Shown piece after piece: positions 1-12,100 of a stretch of 64,000 bases of DNA. Each line of letters opens with the position of its first letter. The stretch's first letter is position 1. The stretch lies in assembly GCF_002886045.1 (NCBI RefSeq), contig NZ_CP025791.1, positions 952,001 through 1,016,000 on the forward strand. Reading direction: 5' to 3'. The notes beneath the pieces were generated by a model that had not been told where the DNA came from, ran no database searches, and saw only the letters and a program-made list of their open reading frames with translations. Source of the stretch: Flavivirga eckloniae. GTDB taxonomy: Bacteria; Bacteroidota; Bacteroidia; Flavobacteriales; Flavobacteriaceae. Position numbers and translations under genes: made by a program.

Positions 1-2382
1 ACTTTTTAATTTGACTTCTCTTTTTAAGGATTGGTTTTTTAACTGTACGATCTTCTTATCATTTTCTATAGTTTTCTCCTTTAAAAGTATTTCTTGCTCC
101 TTTACAAGTTTATCGTGTAAAATCTTTTGTTCTTTTTTAATTTTTCGTTTATGTAATCCATATACAACACCACTTATAATTAGCGCCACCATAAAGTAAA
201 ATAAACTGTTTTTATACCATGGTGGTAAAATGGTTATCTGAATTATTTTTTCGGGAGAGACTTCACCTGACAAGTTTGTTGCTCTAAAATGAATATTGTA
301 ATCCCCATCACCTAAACTAGATAACTCTAATCTCTCATGATCCATTTTGTACCAATTTAAAACGTCTGAAGTAGCAATGGCATACTCAAAAAAGTGGTTT
401 TGTGATAATGGTGAGGATATAGAAACACTTATGCTTTTATTAAAGGGAAACTCATAAACTTGTTCTTCATCAATATCAACAAGGGTTTTACCTATTTCTA
501 TGTGTTCAATAATAGGTTTTTGGAGGGTATCCCTTTTCTTTTTTGCGGTATTATTTATTAACATAAAACCATCATAGAGGTTTAATGTATATATGGAATC
601 ATTAAGTTGCGACACACTTTCTGCATCTACTACGAGTCTTTTTTGAATAAGTTCATTAGGAAGGTTTAAGCCTTTTTTATCCTCAGTTAATGATAGAAAA
701 GTAATCTTATCATTGGCATTGTTGGTTACTAATTCATTGGCACCAGATTCGGAGATAATATCTGTATCTGTTCCAAAGGACTTGTTTAATAGATCATGTG
801 GCACTATACTATCGATCAAGGCTTCGTACTTCTGCCAGCCTATATTTGTTTTAAAACAAATATCATTTTTAATTTTATGTACCTTAATACTAAAATCTGA
901 CCATAGTCCTTTATTCTTATAATCATCAAAGGCTAAAATACTATCATAATTTTTATCAAATCGCACCCTAAACAGACCTTTATAAGCATGGGCTGCCCAT
1001 GCGGTGTGTGTATCTTCAAAAACTAAATATTTTATGGGTATTGTTTTATTGCCCATGTGCTTAGTGTTCCATTTCCCTTCAGAAATATCAAACCGCACCA
1101 AGCCTCCATAAGTACCTTGAATAAAAGTGTTTTCTGCTTCAGGAACTTTTTTAATTACCCAGCCTCCTGTGAATTCAGATATTGTTCTTAGTTTATTATT
1201 CTCAACAAGATAGGTTCCGTCGTTGTGTCCGCATAATAGTTGTCCGTTAATTTCCTTTAAATCCCAAACTTGTCCTTGAGAGCCTTCAATAAAATTAAGA
1301 TTGCCTTCTTTTAAATAAAACAGCCCTGTATTGCTTCCCAGATATAGCGTGTTTTTATAGCTTATTACATCATAAACTGCCCCTAATTTCCCCGAAGTGT
1401 CATTGTATAAGGTATGGTTATAGTCTAGGTCTATTTCAGCAATACCATTATCTAATCCCACCCATAAATTATTGTTACTTCCTAATTCATGGCCTAAAAC
1501 GGTATTATTCAATAAACCGTTTTCCTTATTAATATGATATTTAACGTGGCCCGATTTATTGGTAACGTAAACACCATTTTTTATGGTCCCGAAAACCATA
1601 TCGCCATTATTAAGAACTTGAAACGTATTTAGCTGCTGTTCTTTGATAATGTTACTAATGTCTGACTCCCAAGGTTCGAGTTTATTGTTGGCTTTATGAT
1701 ATAGATAGCAACCATTGAGCGCCGTAGTTATGAATAATTCTTCCTTGTTGTAATTAACTATTGAAATGATTTTAGCATCAACTAGTTCTCTTGTGTTTAT
1801 AAAAGGTTTTAATAGATCGCCTTCTAAAATAAAAATACCATTCCCTACTGTTGAAACATAAACCCTGTTATCTACTACACTACATGACAGAATGGTCGAT
1901 TCTGGTTTTACTTGCTTTATTTCTCCGTTTTTGTAGATGTAAAGGTTTGAGAAAGACCGGAACAATATCGCATCGTCATGAAAAAATATTTGCCAAAACT
2001 CTTCATCTGAAGGCGTTTCGTCTTCTTTAAAATTACTTAATGAAGTATAAATTAATTTTCCTTTGGAGTTTTTTTTCCAATATCCAAACTCTTCATAAGA
2101 TCCTGTGTAAATAAGATCTTTATGAGCTAATACTGAACGTATGATCGTTTTGTTTGGTAACTGATAAAAATTCCATTTTAAACCATCAAACTCAACTAAG
2201 CCTTTATCATTTGCAACATATAACTTACCGTTATCTGCTCTTGAAACATCCCAGTTTTGGTTTCCTGCATTATATTCTGTAAGCGTATAATTCTTAAAAT
2301 ATGGTATGTATTGAGCGGTTACATTATAAGACGCTATAAAGAAGCTAAACAGAAAAAGAACTTTATAGTGCTTAAGTTGCAT
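1..2382 (-). CDS. Y_Y_Y-domain sensor / LuxR-type transcriptional regulator (3' end outside window)
   Basis: Reading the minus strand from the ATG at 2382 gives one open frame to the window edge (about 794 residues), beginning MQLKHYKVLFLFSFFIASYN, a signal peptide. Beta-propeller repeats of the two-component-regulator type follow (KLYVANDKGLVEFDG, NLWVGLDNGIAEID). A Y_Y_Y-like Ig domain then leads to one membrane segment (SLFYFMVALIISGVVYGL) and a basic coiled coil (KKIVQLKNQSLKREVKLK). In flavobacteria this coiled coil normally precedes a cytoplasmic LuxR-type helix-turn-helix rather than a kinase, so I infer a one-component membrane regulator. The output domain itself lies outside the window, so a kinase cannot be fully excluded. 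A promoter-like TAGATTTG lies 37-44 bases upstream of the start. Its target is unknown. Confidence 0.8.
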   Translation of the reverse strand, partial: MQLKHYKVLFLFSFFIASYNVTAQYIPYFKNYTLTEYNAGNQNWDVSRADNGKLYVANDKGLVEFDGLKWNFYQLPNKTIIRSVLAHKDLIYTGSYEEFGYWKKNSKGKLIYTSLSNFKEDETPSDEEFWQIFFHDDAILFRSFSNLYIYKNGEIKQVKPESTILSCSVVDNRVYVSTVGNGIFILEGDLLKPFINTRELVDAKIISIVNYNKEELFITTALNGCYLYHKANNKLEPWESDISNIIKEQQLNTFQVLNNGDMVFGTIKNGVYVTNKSGHVKYHINKENGLLNNTVLGHELGSNNNLWVGLDNGIAEIDLDYNHTLYNDTSGKLGAVYDVISYKNTLYLGSNTGLFYLKEGNLNFIEGSQGQVWDLKEINGQLLCGHNDGTYLVENNKLRTISEFTGGWVIKKVPEAENTFIQGTYGGLVRFDISEGKWNTKHMGNKTIPIKYLVFEDTHTAWAAHAYKGLFRVRFDKNYDSILAFDDYKNKGLWSDFSIKVHKIKNDICFKTNIGWQKYEALIDSIVPHDLLNKSFGTDTDIISESGANELVTNNANDKITFLSLTEDKKGLNLPNELIQKRLVVDAESVSQLNDSIYTLNLYDGFMLINNTAKKKRDTLQKPIIEHIEIGKTLVDIDEEQVYEFPFNKSISVSISSPLSQNHFFEYAIATSDVLNWYKMDHERLELSSLGDGDYNIHFRATNLSGEVSPEKIIQITILPPWYKNSLFYFMVALIISGVVYGLHKRKIKKEQKILHDKLVKEQEILLKEKTIENDKKIVQLKNQSLKREVKLKS

Positions 2383-2418
2383 TATTGTTGATATTTTAAA
2401 GAGAAAAGGGAATTAGCA

Positions 2419-2426
2419 CAAATCTA
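2419..2426 (-). promoter_or_regulatory. Bacteroidota -7 promoter element for the sensor/regulator gene
   Basis: The minus strand reads TAGATTTG, a full match to the Bacteroidota -7 consensus TAnnTTTG, 37 bases before the ATG at 2382. No well-spaced -33 TTG is evident. The ten bases TAGATTTGTG recur upstream of susC near 20966. Confidence 0.4.
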
Positions 2427-2572
2427 ATCAAAATTATATTAAAATTTTAAACCAACTTTAGTTGTTTGGATTACTATGAATTATTATCAAGATAGACTCG
2501 AATACAACTACTTAGGGTACTATTCTATTGAACGCCCTAGAAAAGACAAAAAGCTTCCAGTAGTTTTCACTA

Positions 2573-2783
2573 GACTTTTACTTTTCCGGAGAAATTTTCA
2601 TTATTGATTCAGCTAATCAAATGTACTTTGAAATTCTAAAAGAAGGATGTTATATTATATCGATATCAATTTATTTTGGAAAATCAACCTCGTATAATTA
2701 AGAACATCCCTTTAAAATACATCGCTTCATATATTGGAGTAGAATCCGAAACAATAAGTAGAATTCGGAGTCGTGTTTCTTGA
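2573..2783 (+). pseudogene. Crp/Fnr-family regulator remnant (C-terminal part, frameshifted)
   Basis: From 2573 one frame reads DFYFSGEIFIIDSANQMYFE and ends at a stop near 2698-2700. In another frame the sequence continues PRIIKNIPLKYIASYIGVES then ETISRIRSRVS, stopping at 2781-2783. The second piece matches the C-terminal helix-turn-helix of flavobacterial Crp/Fnr proteins (typically IASYLGxxxExLSRIR). The first resembles the end of their cNMP-binding domain. The link between the two is lost and no intact N-terminus is visible upstream, so this is a decayed gene. Family recognition is by eye. Confidence 0.6.
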
Positions 2784-2874
2784 CTGTCGTCAATCGATTT
2801 TTGTTTAAACTAACTTTTACTTTGTACAAAATTTAAAAAATCATGAAAAAACAGTAACCCTGACAGCAATTTTA

Positions 2875-2945
2875 TAGAGAAAGAGGACTAGTACGTGTAA
2901 TGGACCTGTGATTCTAAAATACGTTATAGCTCTCCTCTTTCTCTA
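2875..2945. repeat. 13-bp perfect inverted repeat, 45-base spacer
   Basis: TAGAGAAAGAGGA (2875-2887) is repeated as its exact reverse complement at 2933-2945. There is no T-run after either arm, so it is not an obvious terminator. It lies in the gene-poor stretch between the Crp/Fnr remnant and the giant gene. It could be the ends of a small degenerate mobile unit or a structured RNA. Confidence 0.45.
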
Positions 2946-3000
2946 CATAAATATATATTTAACATTGATTTATACAGAATATATAAATTTTATTGTAAAT

Positions 3001-3136
3001 TCATTTTTCATCTAAATAGATTAACCCTTAGATCAACACATTTGTGAGTGATAAATCAAATGTTAAAAAAGGGCCCCATAAAATATAACATCTTATCAAA
3101 CTCATTTTTATCAAAGGATTAAGCCTTAGATATAAC
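3001..3136. repeat. Direct repeat pair upstream of the giant gene
   Basis: GATTAACCCTTAGAT (3019-3033) and GATTAAGCCTTAGAT (3117-3131) differ at one base. Similar sequence also precedes each (TCATTTTTCAT at 3001, TCATTTTTAT at 3102), giving two roughly 35-base imperfect copies about 100 bases apart. The second copy ends about 30 bases before the ATG at 3166, so a regulatory role for the giant gene is possible. The stretch 2383-3165 otherwise holds only the Crp/Fnr remnant and an inverted repeat. Confidence 0.4.
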
Positions 3137-3165
3137 TGAATAATAATTCGATTAAAAAATACTTT

Positions 3166-6100
3166 ATGGCTGATGAATTAATTCCTATATCCCAGTCGGA
3201 AGACAAAGCCCTTACACATTTTCTAAACCAAACTTCATTCGAAATCCTTGAAAAGGCATTACTTAACCAGTTTGAAGGTAATAGTGAAATTATTAAAAAA
3301 ATATATCATAATAGAGAAGAACATGGTGATTTTGCAAATCTTGAAAACCTTAGTCGCGTTTTAAATGATGAAGAGCTCTATACTATAAAAACAGCCCTTT
3401 ATCCGTTTGTAGAAATGATGGCTATTGAAGACGGCAAGTCCGAAGCCTTAATTTCCTTGGCAAATAATGGGGTTTCAACAACCAGTACTTCTGGAAGTTA
3501 TCCCCATAGTTTAAAAAACAAGATGCGTAAAGCACGATTAGAGTATGGCAAAGATTTTAAACACCCTATTGAGGTCTATAAAATGCTTTCCCATTCTGAA
3601 AAAAGAGAGCTATCTGCTGTTATCAATCGTAATGATTACAAAGAAAATACTGCTTTCCCTGGTTTTGAAGAAGAAGAAAACAAACGTTTGCACGAAATTG
3701 GTATCAAAAATAAAGAAGACATGTCTGCTATTTCAGGCTCTGTAGAGCGCAAAAAGAAACTAGCAGAAGCTTCAGGAATTGCCGAAACAAAAATTTCGGC
3801 TTGGGCTCCCGTGGCAGCATTAATGTCTGTCCCCGCAATCACAAAAGAGATTGCAATGATGCTAAGAGATACTGGAATAACCACCCTGAAACAATTAGCC
3901 CTAAGCGACCCCAAAGTCCTCTATGAAAGCGTTCTCTTTTTTGCTGAGGTATATAAGGTCGAAGTTTTCCTTGAACATGTGGAGTTGTGGATTACAGCTG
4001 CACAAAATATACTTGAAGCAAGTACAGATAAAATTCAAAATGATACCGTACATGCCCAAGTGCTTACAGGTGCCATGCCAGAGCTAGCAGACGTTTTTCA
4101 ACCAGAATTCCCTCTGTATGGTCCATACTTACCTCAACATATAGAACTTTGGCGCAATTCAGAGATGAGTTTTAACCAAAATAAAGTAAACACAACACCA
4201 ACCTGGTTGAGGGAAACACCACTTATACCGTTTTCTTTTCACACTTATCAGAATAATTTTGGTTGGTGGATTACTGGACTACCCCTAATTCCATTATGGT
4301 ATGGTCCGGTGAGAGATTCCAAAGAAATTGCTCCAGAAAAAAAACCAGTAGTTGTTCCAGACACAGAGGATGATACCCCTGCAAAAAAAGCATCACCCAT
4401 GCCTCCCGAAGCGCCGGTTGACAACCAACCAGTTCCCGAAGATGAGCTTACCCAAGAAGAAGAAGAAATAATTTGTGGAGCTATTGAACATGCTTGCAAA
4501 CGAAAAAAAGAACAAGATGAGCTTGAAAAAAAACGATTACAGGACGAACGCGAAAGATTAGAAAAAGAAAAAAAGCGTGTTAAAGAAGAAGAGGAACGCC
4601 GTCGCAGAAATCCAAGATATCGAGATCGCCGCAATCGTGAACGAGACCTTAGAGATCGTCGTAAGGATTTGGGCGAACGCGGCGATGAATTAGAAAATCG
4701 TAGGGAAAATCTGGATAAAGATAAAGACCGTATTCAGCGAGATGATCAAGAACTCCGCGAACGGGAGCAAAATATTCGTAAAGGTCCGCCAGCAGACCCC
4801 AATTGTCGTTCTACAGCATGTCGTAATGTTCAAACCGAGCGTGTTCAAAACCAGCAGGAACGCTACAAGAACATGAATGATTTTGATGACCTAGCACGCG
4901 ACTCTCAAAAATTTAGTCGTGATTTAAAAGAGTACCAAGATGATGCAAGCGAATTTGAGGATTTGATGGATCGTGGTTATGGACAAACAGAATCAGAATT
5001 AAAAGAACGTAACACTGCTAAGGAAATAAGAAATCAGCAAGGTCATATTAATGACATGCAAGAAAGAGCAGATCAATTAGATGCATTAGACCCACCGTTG
5101 ACCCCAGAAGAAGAGCGTGAACGCCAACAACTCACAGATAATATTGATAAAGCACGTACAGAGTTAAACGGTGGTCCTTTACGAGATATGTTGGATGCCA
5201 CACGGGCTGAATTGGAAGATGTCAAATCACAATTGGAAGATCCAAATTTAGATGACCAAACGCGTCAAAACCTTGAGCAAAAAAAAACCACACTTGAAGC
5301 TCAAGAACAAGCACAGGATATTGATTTCACCAATGCTTATAAAAATTCTACAGAGGGGCATTATGTGGATTTGCTTCATGAGAATACAGTAGGAGAAAGC
5401 TTTCCTAGCGATCGCAGACTTCAAGATAGTGCACATGAAAACATAAATAGAATTCGCCGAATTCAGAGCATGTCTGGTAGCGAGCTCGATCAATATCAAG
5501 ACAATTTAGATAAAGCAATAAATGGTTATGATACTTTAATTGATCAGGTTGGGCAACCCGGCAATCTTCCCAATAGTGGCAATAATGCTCAAGACCTAGT
5601 TGAACAACTCAACAGAGATATTGCTAATGATAGCACACATCGTGATGGGCTTAGACTAAAAATAGAAGGTTCTCGCGAAGGCATTCGTAATATACGCCAA
5701 CGTAGCGCACAAATTCGTGAAGAATTACGCCGAAGAGGTACTTCCGAACATAACACCTCAGTACATGGTACACCGCAGGAGCAACAGGAAATTCTCAATA
5801 TGAGAAATGAGCTCAGAAGCCTCCAGAATGCAGAAGCTAATTTGGCCAAAGACATAAGACAAAGTGCTTTCCGTATGGATGCACTGCAAGGTCAGATTGA
5901 AAAAAACATGGATAATTTGGTGCTTACAAACCCTATGGTGGGTCTTGAGCAAAATCAAGAGGTGGTACGTGATTATAATGAGTCTTTGGGTGACTTTTTT
6001 GAAGACAATGGTGATATAAATGTTCTTAAGGCACGTGGTTTCTTTAAAGATACATTACGCAATCTACAGCGTTTGGAAGGGCTTAACCAAGATGCCGACC

Positions 6101-9100
6101 GTCTTAAAGCTGCACTCAACCCTAGTATAGAAAATTCATTGCGGGTAACAGGTCAAGAAAACCGACGCAATAATAATATAGACGAACGAAGACAGCGTTT
6201 GGGGAGAACAGAAGAACAAATAGAACAAACCAAAACGGCTCTTGGCCAAAGCGGTATGCGTGTTACAGGACGCCGTAAAATTACTATTGAACCCAACAAC
6301 CCGATAACTGGAGGTTTAGGAGACGCCCTAAACAATCATGCCAAAGGCCTCCCTCCCAGTCAGGGTGCACGCAATGCGCAACAAGCACAGCAAGTTCAAC
6401 AAGCACAGCCAGTTTCTCATGGCACTGAAAAAAACAGGAGAAATCCAAAAACTCATGCACCGTTATCCGCTCGCCAAAGACGTATAAGATTCTTAAAACG
6501 TTCAATTCCTACCGTAGAAGAAAACATTTCTTCAATAAGAACTTCGGCCACAGATCAAACTTATTTGGAGCATCTTGAAGAAGTTTTAAAGGGGTATCAA
6601 ATAGAATTGGAGCAATTTGAAAATGCAGAAGCTTCAGCCACGACAGTATCTAACAATAATTCCAATATAGAGACCACTACTTTTGTAAGTTCACAAATCA
6701 CAGGGTTACCATTTCTTTTGAACCCCATAGTGGAAATGATCAATCAAGCTACAGAAGAAGTAGGTAACGCAGCAGTGCAGGCGTTTATGGTTCAACAACA
6801 GCAAAACCAGAATGATGGTAATGAGAAACCCGCTGGAACCTCAACAAAACTGCTTAAAAGGTTATATGTTGGTCAATTAATCAAAGAACCATGGATTAAT
6901 AGAGACTGGAACAAGGTTGTACGTATGCAAGCACGCTACGCATATGCTCTTGAAGAATTGTCCGATAAATCCAAGACCCAAAACACCGTAACGGCATCCG
7001 AAAAGAAAAAACTAGAACTGGAAGCAAAAAAAGCACAACTTGTTTTGGCGGAAAGCTATGATAATCAAGCAGACAGAGCTACATCTGCCGGATATACTTC
7101 CGAAGGTTTGGTGTTAAGAACACAGGCTATTGCTGCGCGCCTTTCGGTTCAGATTTCTGAACAAAAAGAACCAGATTTCGGACAAAGAGTAGAAGATGTT
7201 TGTAGTCAAACAGACAGCGCCCTAAATGATGCCCTTGATGCGGGCGATTGTGAAACGGCTCAGCGATTATTATTATCACGTATCGAAGTTTGGAATGTTA
7301 TTTTGGAACGCTTGGGTAAAAATAAAAGTAGCGTTAGTGAGAAGACCCATGAAAAAATCGCAGAAGATTTACGACAGCTTGCTCATTTGTATAATCACAA
7401 AGCTAATGATCCCGAAAATACATCCCAGCAAGAAGACCTAAAATCTAAAGCACGTAGAGCAGCAATGGCTTCTGCCATGCACTTTATACAATCTGGAGAT
7501 ATTTTTACGGCTATTCTCGTATTAGAATCTACCGATGTTAGCGATGACGATCAGGCTTTAGCATGGAAAAAATCTATTATTGGCCAAGGGTTGACAGTAC
7601 TTGACAATATAGAAAAATCTGGGGAAGTTCGCTCTGGTTATGCCCCGTGGCTTTTAAAAGATCGGCTTTTAGAACAACTTGCCAATTGTAGTAAGGATAA
7701 TGAAACCAAAGCTGCGGCTATACTAGCCCGAATGGATTTGCAAAAAAAGCATGGTGGTCATGTTTTTGCAAGACAACTATTTCACCAGGCCAAAGCTTTA
7801 GATTCAGATAACCCAATCATTGTTCGAATGGATATGAAACTATTATTCGAAGATGAACCAGAAATAAATGACGCTTTTATCACTTCTGGTATAAGTATTC
7901 TGGAACGTGCTCCATTATCAGATACTAATGCTTATGATGCTATAATTACAGCAAGTATTTTTAAAGGAGCCCCAGACCAACAGCAAATTCAAGCCTATGA
8001 ATCCGCTATCTCACAGGCCAATATTTCTGATGAGCGCAAATCAAAAATAATGGTCCAAGTTGGCATGGTACTGTCTTATATAATGGCAAAAGACCCAAGT
8101 CAGTTAGCTAACATGCAAGATAAGCTCAATACTATTGAAGGGTTAATTCCAACAACTACCCTTACCAATGGAGAAATTGAAGATTTGCGTATTGAGATCC
8201 AGAAACTCAGGGATGGTGTCAATATTTATGAAGAAAACAAGCAGAAATTTCAAACACAAACGTTACCTGCTGCAGAAATACCAACCCTGGTAGGAAGTGC
8301 TATTAACGTAAGAGATTATGCATTAGTCGAAGAAGCGATAAAAGTATATGCCCAAGCCGGAGGCATTGCTCCCGAAATGCGTATTCACCAAATAAGTGAT
8401 TATATTAAATTACTTGAAAATGAAGCACGCACTCTAGAAACTGGAGGAGATACCCAAACGGCTACGGATATTCGTGAACGCATTAATAGGGTTCGGGATC
8501 TGGTGCGTCCAATTTCAGAAACAACAATTCAAAATATAGAAGTTGAAATCATTGCTTGCCAAAGCGAGTTACGTTCGGCAACTATTACCTTACAAGATGA
8601 GCAGGATGAAGTTGTTTGGCCCCTAATTGTGCGTATTGGAAAATTATTTGCAGAAGTAGAAAACGAAGATCTTTCCAAAGCCGTAACCAATGTTGAAAGT
8701 ATTCAAGGCAAATTACACGATTTAATAGGACAAGCTCGTGCAGTAACCAATGCTCGCGCTAAAGCCGAACTAATTGGTTTAGATGATCAAGCACGCCTGC
8801 AAGAAATTATCAGCTTAGAAAATGAAGCTATCATGAATGTAACACGCCTTGAAGCTGAGGCACATACACATGCAAAGCAGTTATCTGATGATCAAAATAT
8901 TGAAGAGACTTATGAGGAATTAGATCGCTACCGAGCTCAAATAGCTCTTTCAGATGCTATTGCAGAAACATACTCTTATTGGCGTATCACTCAACAACCT
9001 TATACGGAAACTTGGGATCGATACAATAGGCTTTATCTTACCTCCGCTGAAGCTGAGGTACGTTCGCTAACAACATCATTAAATGGAAAACGCAATGCTT

Positions 9101-12100
9101 ACTCAGGACATTATGAAATAAGAGGCCTCAGAAATGAAGTTGAACGTTGGTCTAATGCACGAAGCTTATTTGCTTGGACAGATGATGAAAATCAATATGA
9201 ATGGCGCTATACTATGATGAAAGACCGTCTAGCCAGAACTGAAGAACGCAGAACGCGCTTAATCCTTTCTGGTCCTATGATAGATCATGCCAATGGTGCC
9301 CCACTAACCCCAGAAGCCAGATTAGACTTTTTTGTAAGTACATTAGATGAAGATGTACGCGTACGAATGTCTAGAGCTAATAGTTTAGATAATTCTATTT
9401 TCGAACCATTAACAAATTTTGCAGCTAACGAACGTGCTAGAGCTACTGCAATTAAAGCATATTGTGAAAGCGTACCAGAATTGCGCTCTATTAAAATTAT
9501 TGGGGAAACCAGCGGTCATAGTGGAACAGAAATTAGTCGTCAAGAGTATTTCAGAGCATTGGCTATGGCATTAAGTGAACTTGCTACCGAACGCGCTTAT
9601 GATTTTGTTAAATACGTAGATACTCCTATTTACAAACGTGGTATCGTACAACTTTGGAATCTTCATATTGCGCAAATTTTTCGAGAAGATCCCAATGGTC
9701 ATAGCTATAATGCTACTAAAACTAGATTACAAAATTACACGCAAGAAAACCGTGAACTCTCTAAAGCATTATTAGATGCCGCTCATAACAAAAACCTTAG
9801 TGCAGAACAGCGAGCATTGTTAATAGAATTAGGTTTCATTACCGAAACAGATGAGGGTGGTTATGAATTGCAAACACCAACCTCACTAGGACTGTCCAGT
9901 TTGGATGATGAACTAAACCTACCCACACGTTCGGCCTGGGATGAACTATTGAATCCATGGAGTGTTACTAAATTGATTGGAACAGTTTTAATACCAGGAG
10001 GTATAGCGTCTGTTACAACTCGTCTTGCGGTAGGCACAGCATTAGATGGTATAGTTGGAGGTATGGTATTAAGGGCAGCTTTCGAGAGTCTTGTATTTAC
10101 AGCTGTTAGCCACCCTATTGGATATGGCATGGACTGGTTTAGTGGCGATTTACGTAAAGACCGCCCTGGTTTTTTCGAAGATTACTACCACAACCTAGCC
10201 ATCTTCCTCACTTTGGGTGCAGTAGGAACAGCTGGTCAAACTGTTGGAAGTGTGTTAAAAATGACCCAAAGCAAATCTTTAACAGCGTTCTATAAAATGG
10301 CTGCACCTGCACTGCGAATGACTACCGAAGCTACTATTTTTGCTGGTATAGAAGGTGTATCTTCTGGAGAAGGCCTTACATTGGATGCTTTCTTAAGAAA
10401 TCTCATGATGGTCTATATGCTCCATAGTGGCAACAAGATGGGTTCCAAACTAATGGAAAGAGCACTTCAATCCTTAGGCTACAACATACCTAAACATACG
10501 GGTGGATTATTACCGCGGAGACAACAAAGTATTGACCCAGCCAGAGAAGCCGCGATTGATACCTTGTATACTCCAGCGGGAAGAAGGCTTTCCAATAGGG
10601 ATATTCTAGAACAGAAATTTGAGAATTGGGCTGACAAATCGCAGGTAAGGAATGATCTTGCCAAAGCAGGTATTGAGTTAGTTCCAAGTAGCAAACCGCT
10701 TCCTAAGGGTACTCGTGCTGCTATGGAAATCACTGCAGATGGACGCCAAAGAATTCATGTAGATAAAAATACTACCAGAGCTGATGCCTTAAACGAAGTA
10801 TATAAACTACATGAAATTCAACGCTTAGGTTTTTTAGATAAACCCTTTACGATAGAAATGCAAGCCATGGTAGAGTTCAATTCTTATTCACGTATGGAAC
10901 GTGAAGTTTACAGAGATGCACCAATGTCTAAACGTAAGCAAGAGTCTATTCGGTTTTCACTTTACTGGCGTGCCAGGTTAAATAGCATACAATCAGGCCG
11001 ATTACCAAATCGGGTATTGTCCCAACCTGGAGAAGGTATCGTTTTATCAGTTACAGGCAGCGCATCGGTACCTTCCTATCGCAGAAGGTTTTTAGAGATT
11101 ACCGAACGAACTTTCGATCCTGGCGACCCTTTGGTATTACAAACCTTGAGTAAAACGGCAAGACGTGCTGTTGAACGTTTAAGCGAAAAACTTGATCGTC
11201 GCATTAAAGAGTTGATTAATAGAACCGAGGTTCGTTACAATGCTGAAGAACGTATGGCTGAGCTAGAGTTTCAGAATGATACAACGCCTGATGGTATTAG
11301 ACGTAGAGAGGAGACTCAAGAACATATCAATACCATTCATGAGCAACAATATCGTCTAGAATTGGAAATGGCCAGGCTTCTTGATCGTATGTCTGCTATT
11401 GTTGAGGGTACAATAATCATCAAAAACAGAAAGCGCAGACCAACTCCAGATATACGTGTGCAAACTCCAGAAACTCCCACACATCTTAGAAATAATGAAG
11501 GACAATATGAAAATATACGCAGCGAATATGAACGTATATCACAAGAAAATTTTGATTTAAAACAAGAACTCAATACGATAGATCCTTCGAATGTTACAAG
11601 AATCAATGAAATTGAATCTATCTTAAATAATAATGTTACAAAACTCAAGAATCTGTCAAAAGAAGTTGGTGGACTTGGTGCTGAGGCAGCTATTAAGGAA
11701 TACCTAGGGCCAAGTGCAGAGGTTATTTTTGCTGATCAAGTAGGTGGCGGTGGTGCTGGTGAAGTTGATATGGTAGTAGCTTATAGAAATGCCAAAGGAC
11801 AGGTTCGTTTTGCCGTTGTAGAGGCCAAAGGAGGTGAATCTAAACCTGGTACAGCGAATTCTGCAGGGTTTCATGCTGAACAAGGTACTTTAGCCCATAC
11901 AATGATAACAGCCTCTAAAATGGAATTGAGGGCAGAGACACTATTTGCTGAAGGCAGGTTGGCAGAGGCATTGCGTTTAAGAGATACTGCACATGATATA
12001 CAACGCGGGTTTAGAGATGGGACCTTAGACAGTTTTATAGTGCAAACACGCTGGCGAATCAAAGAAACTAAAGTTAACACCGAAACCCGTATAGATGTAC

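Noticed and set aside
4248-4634. 128-codon antisense Ser/Arg-rich frame in the giant gene
   Set aside because: Produced by the charged coiled-coil codons of the sense strand; low complexity and no start context.
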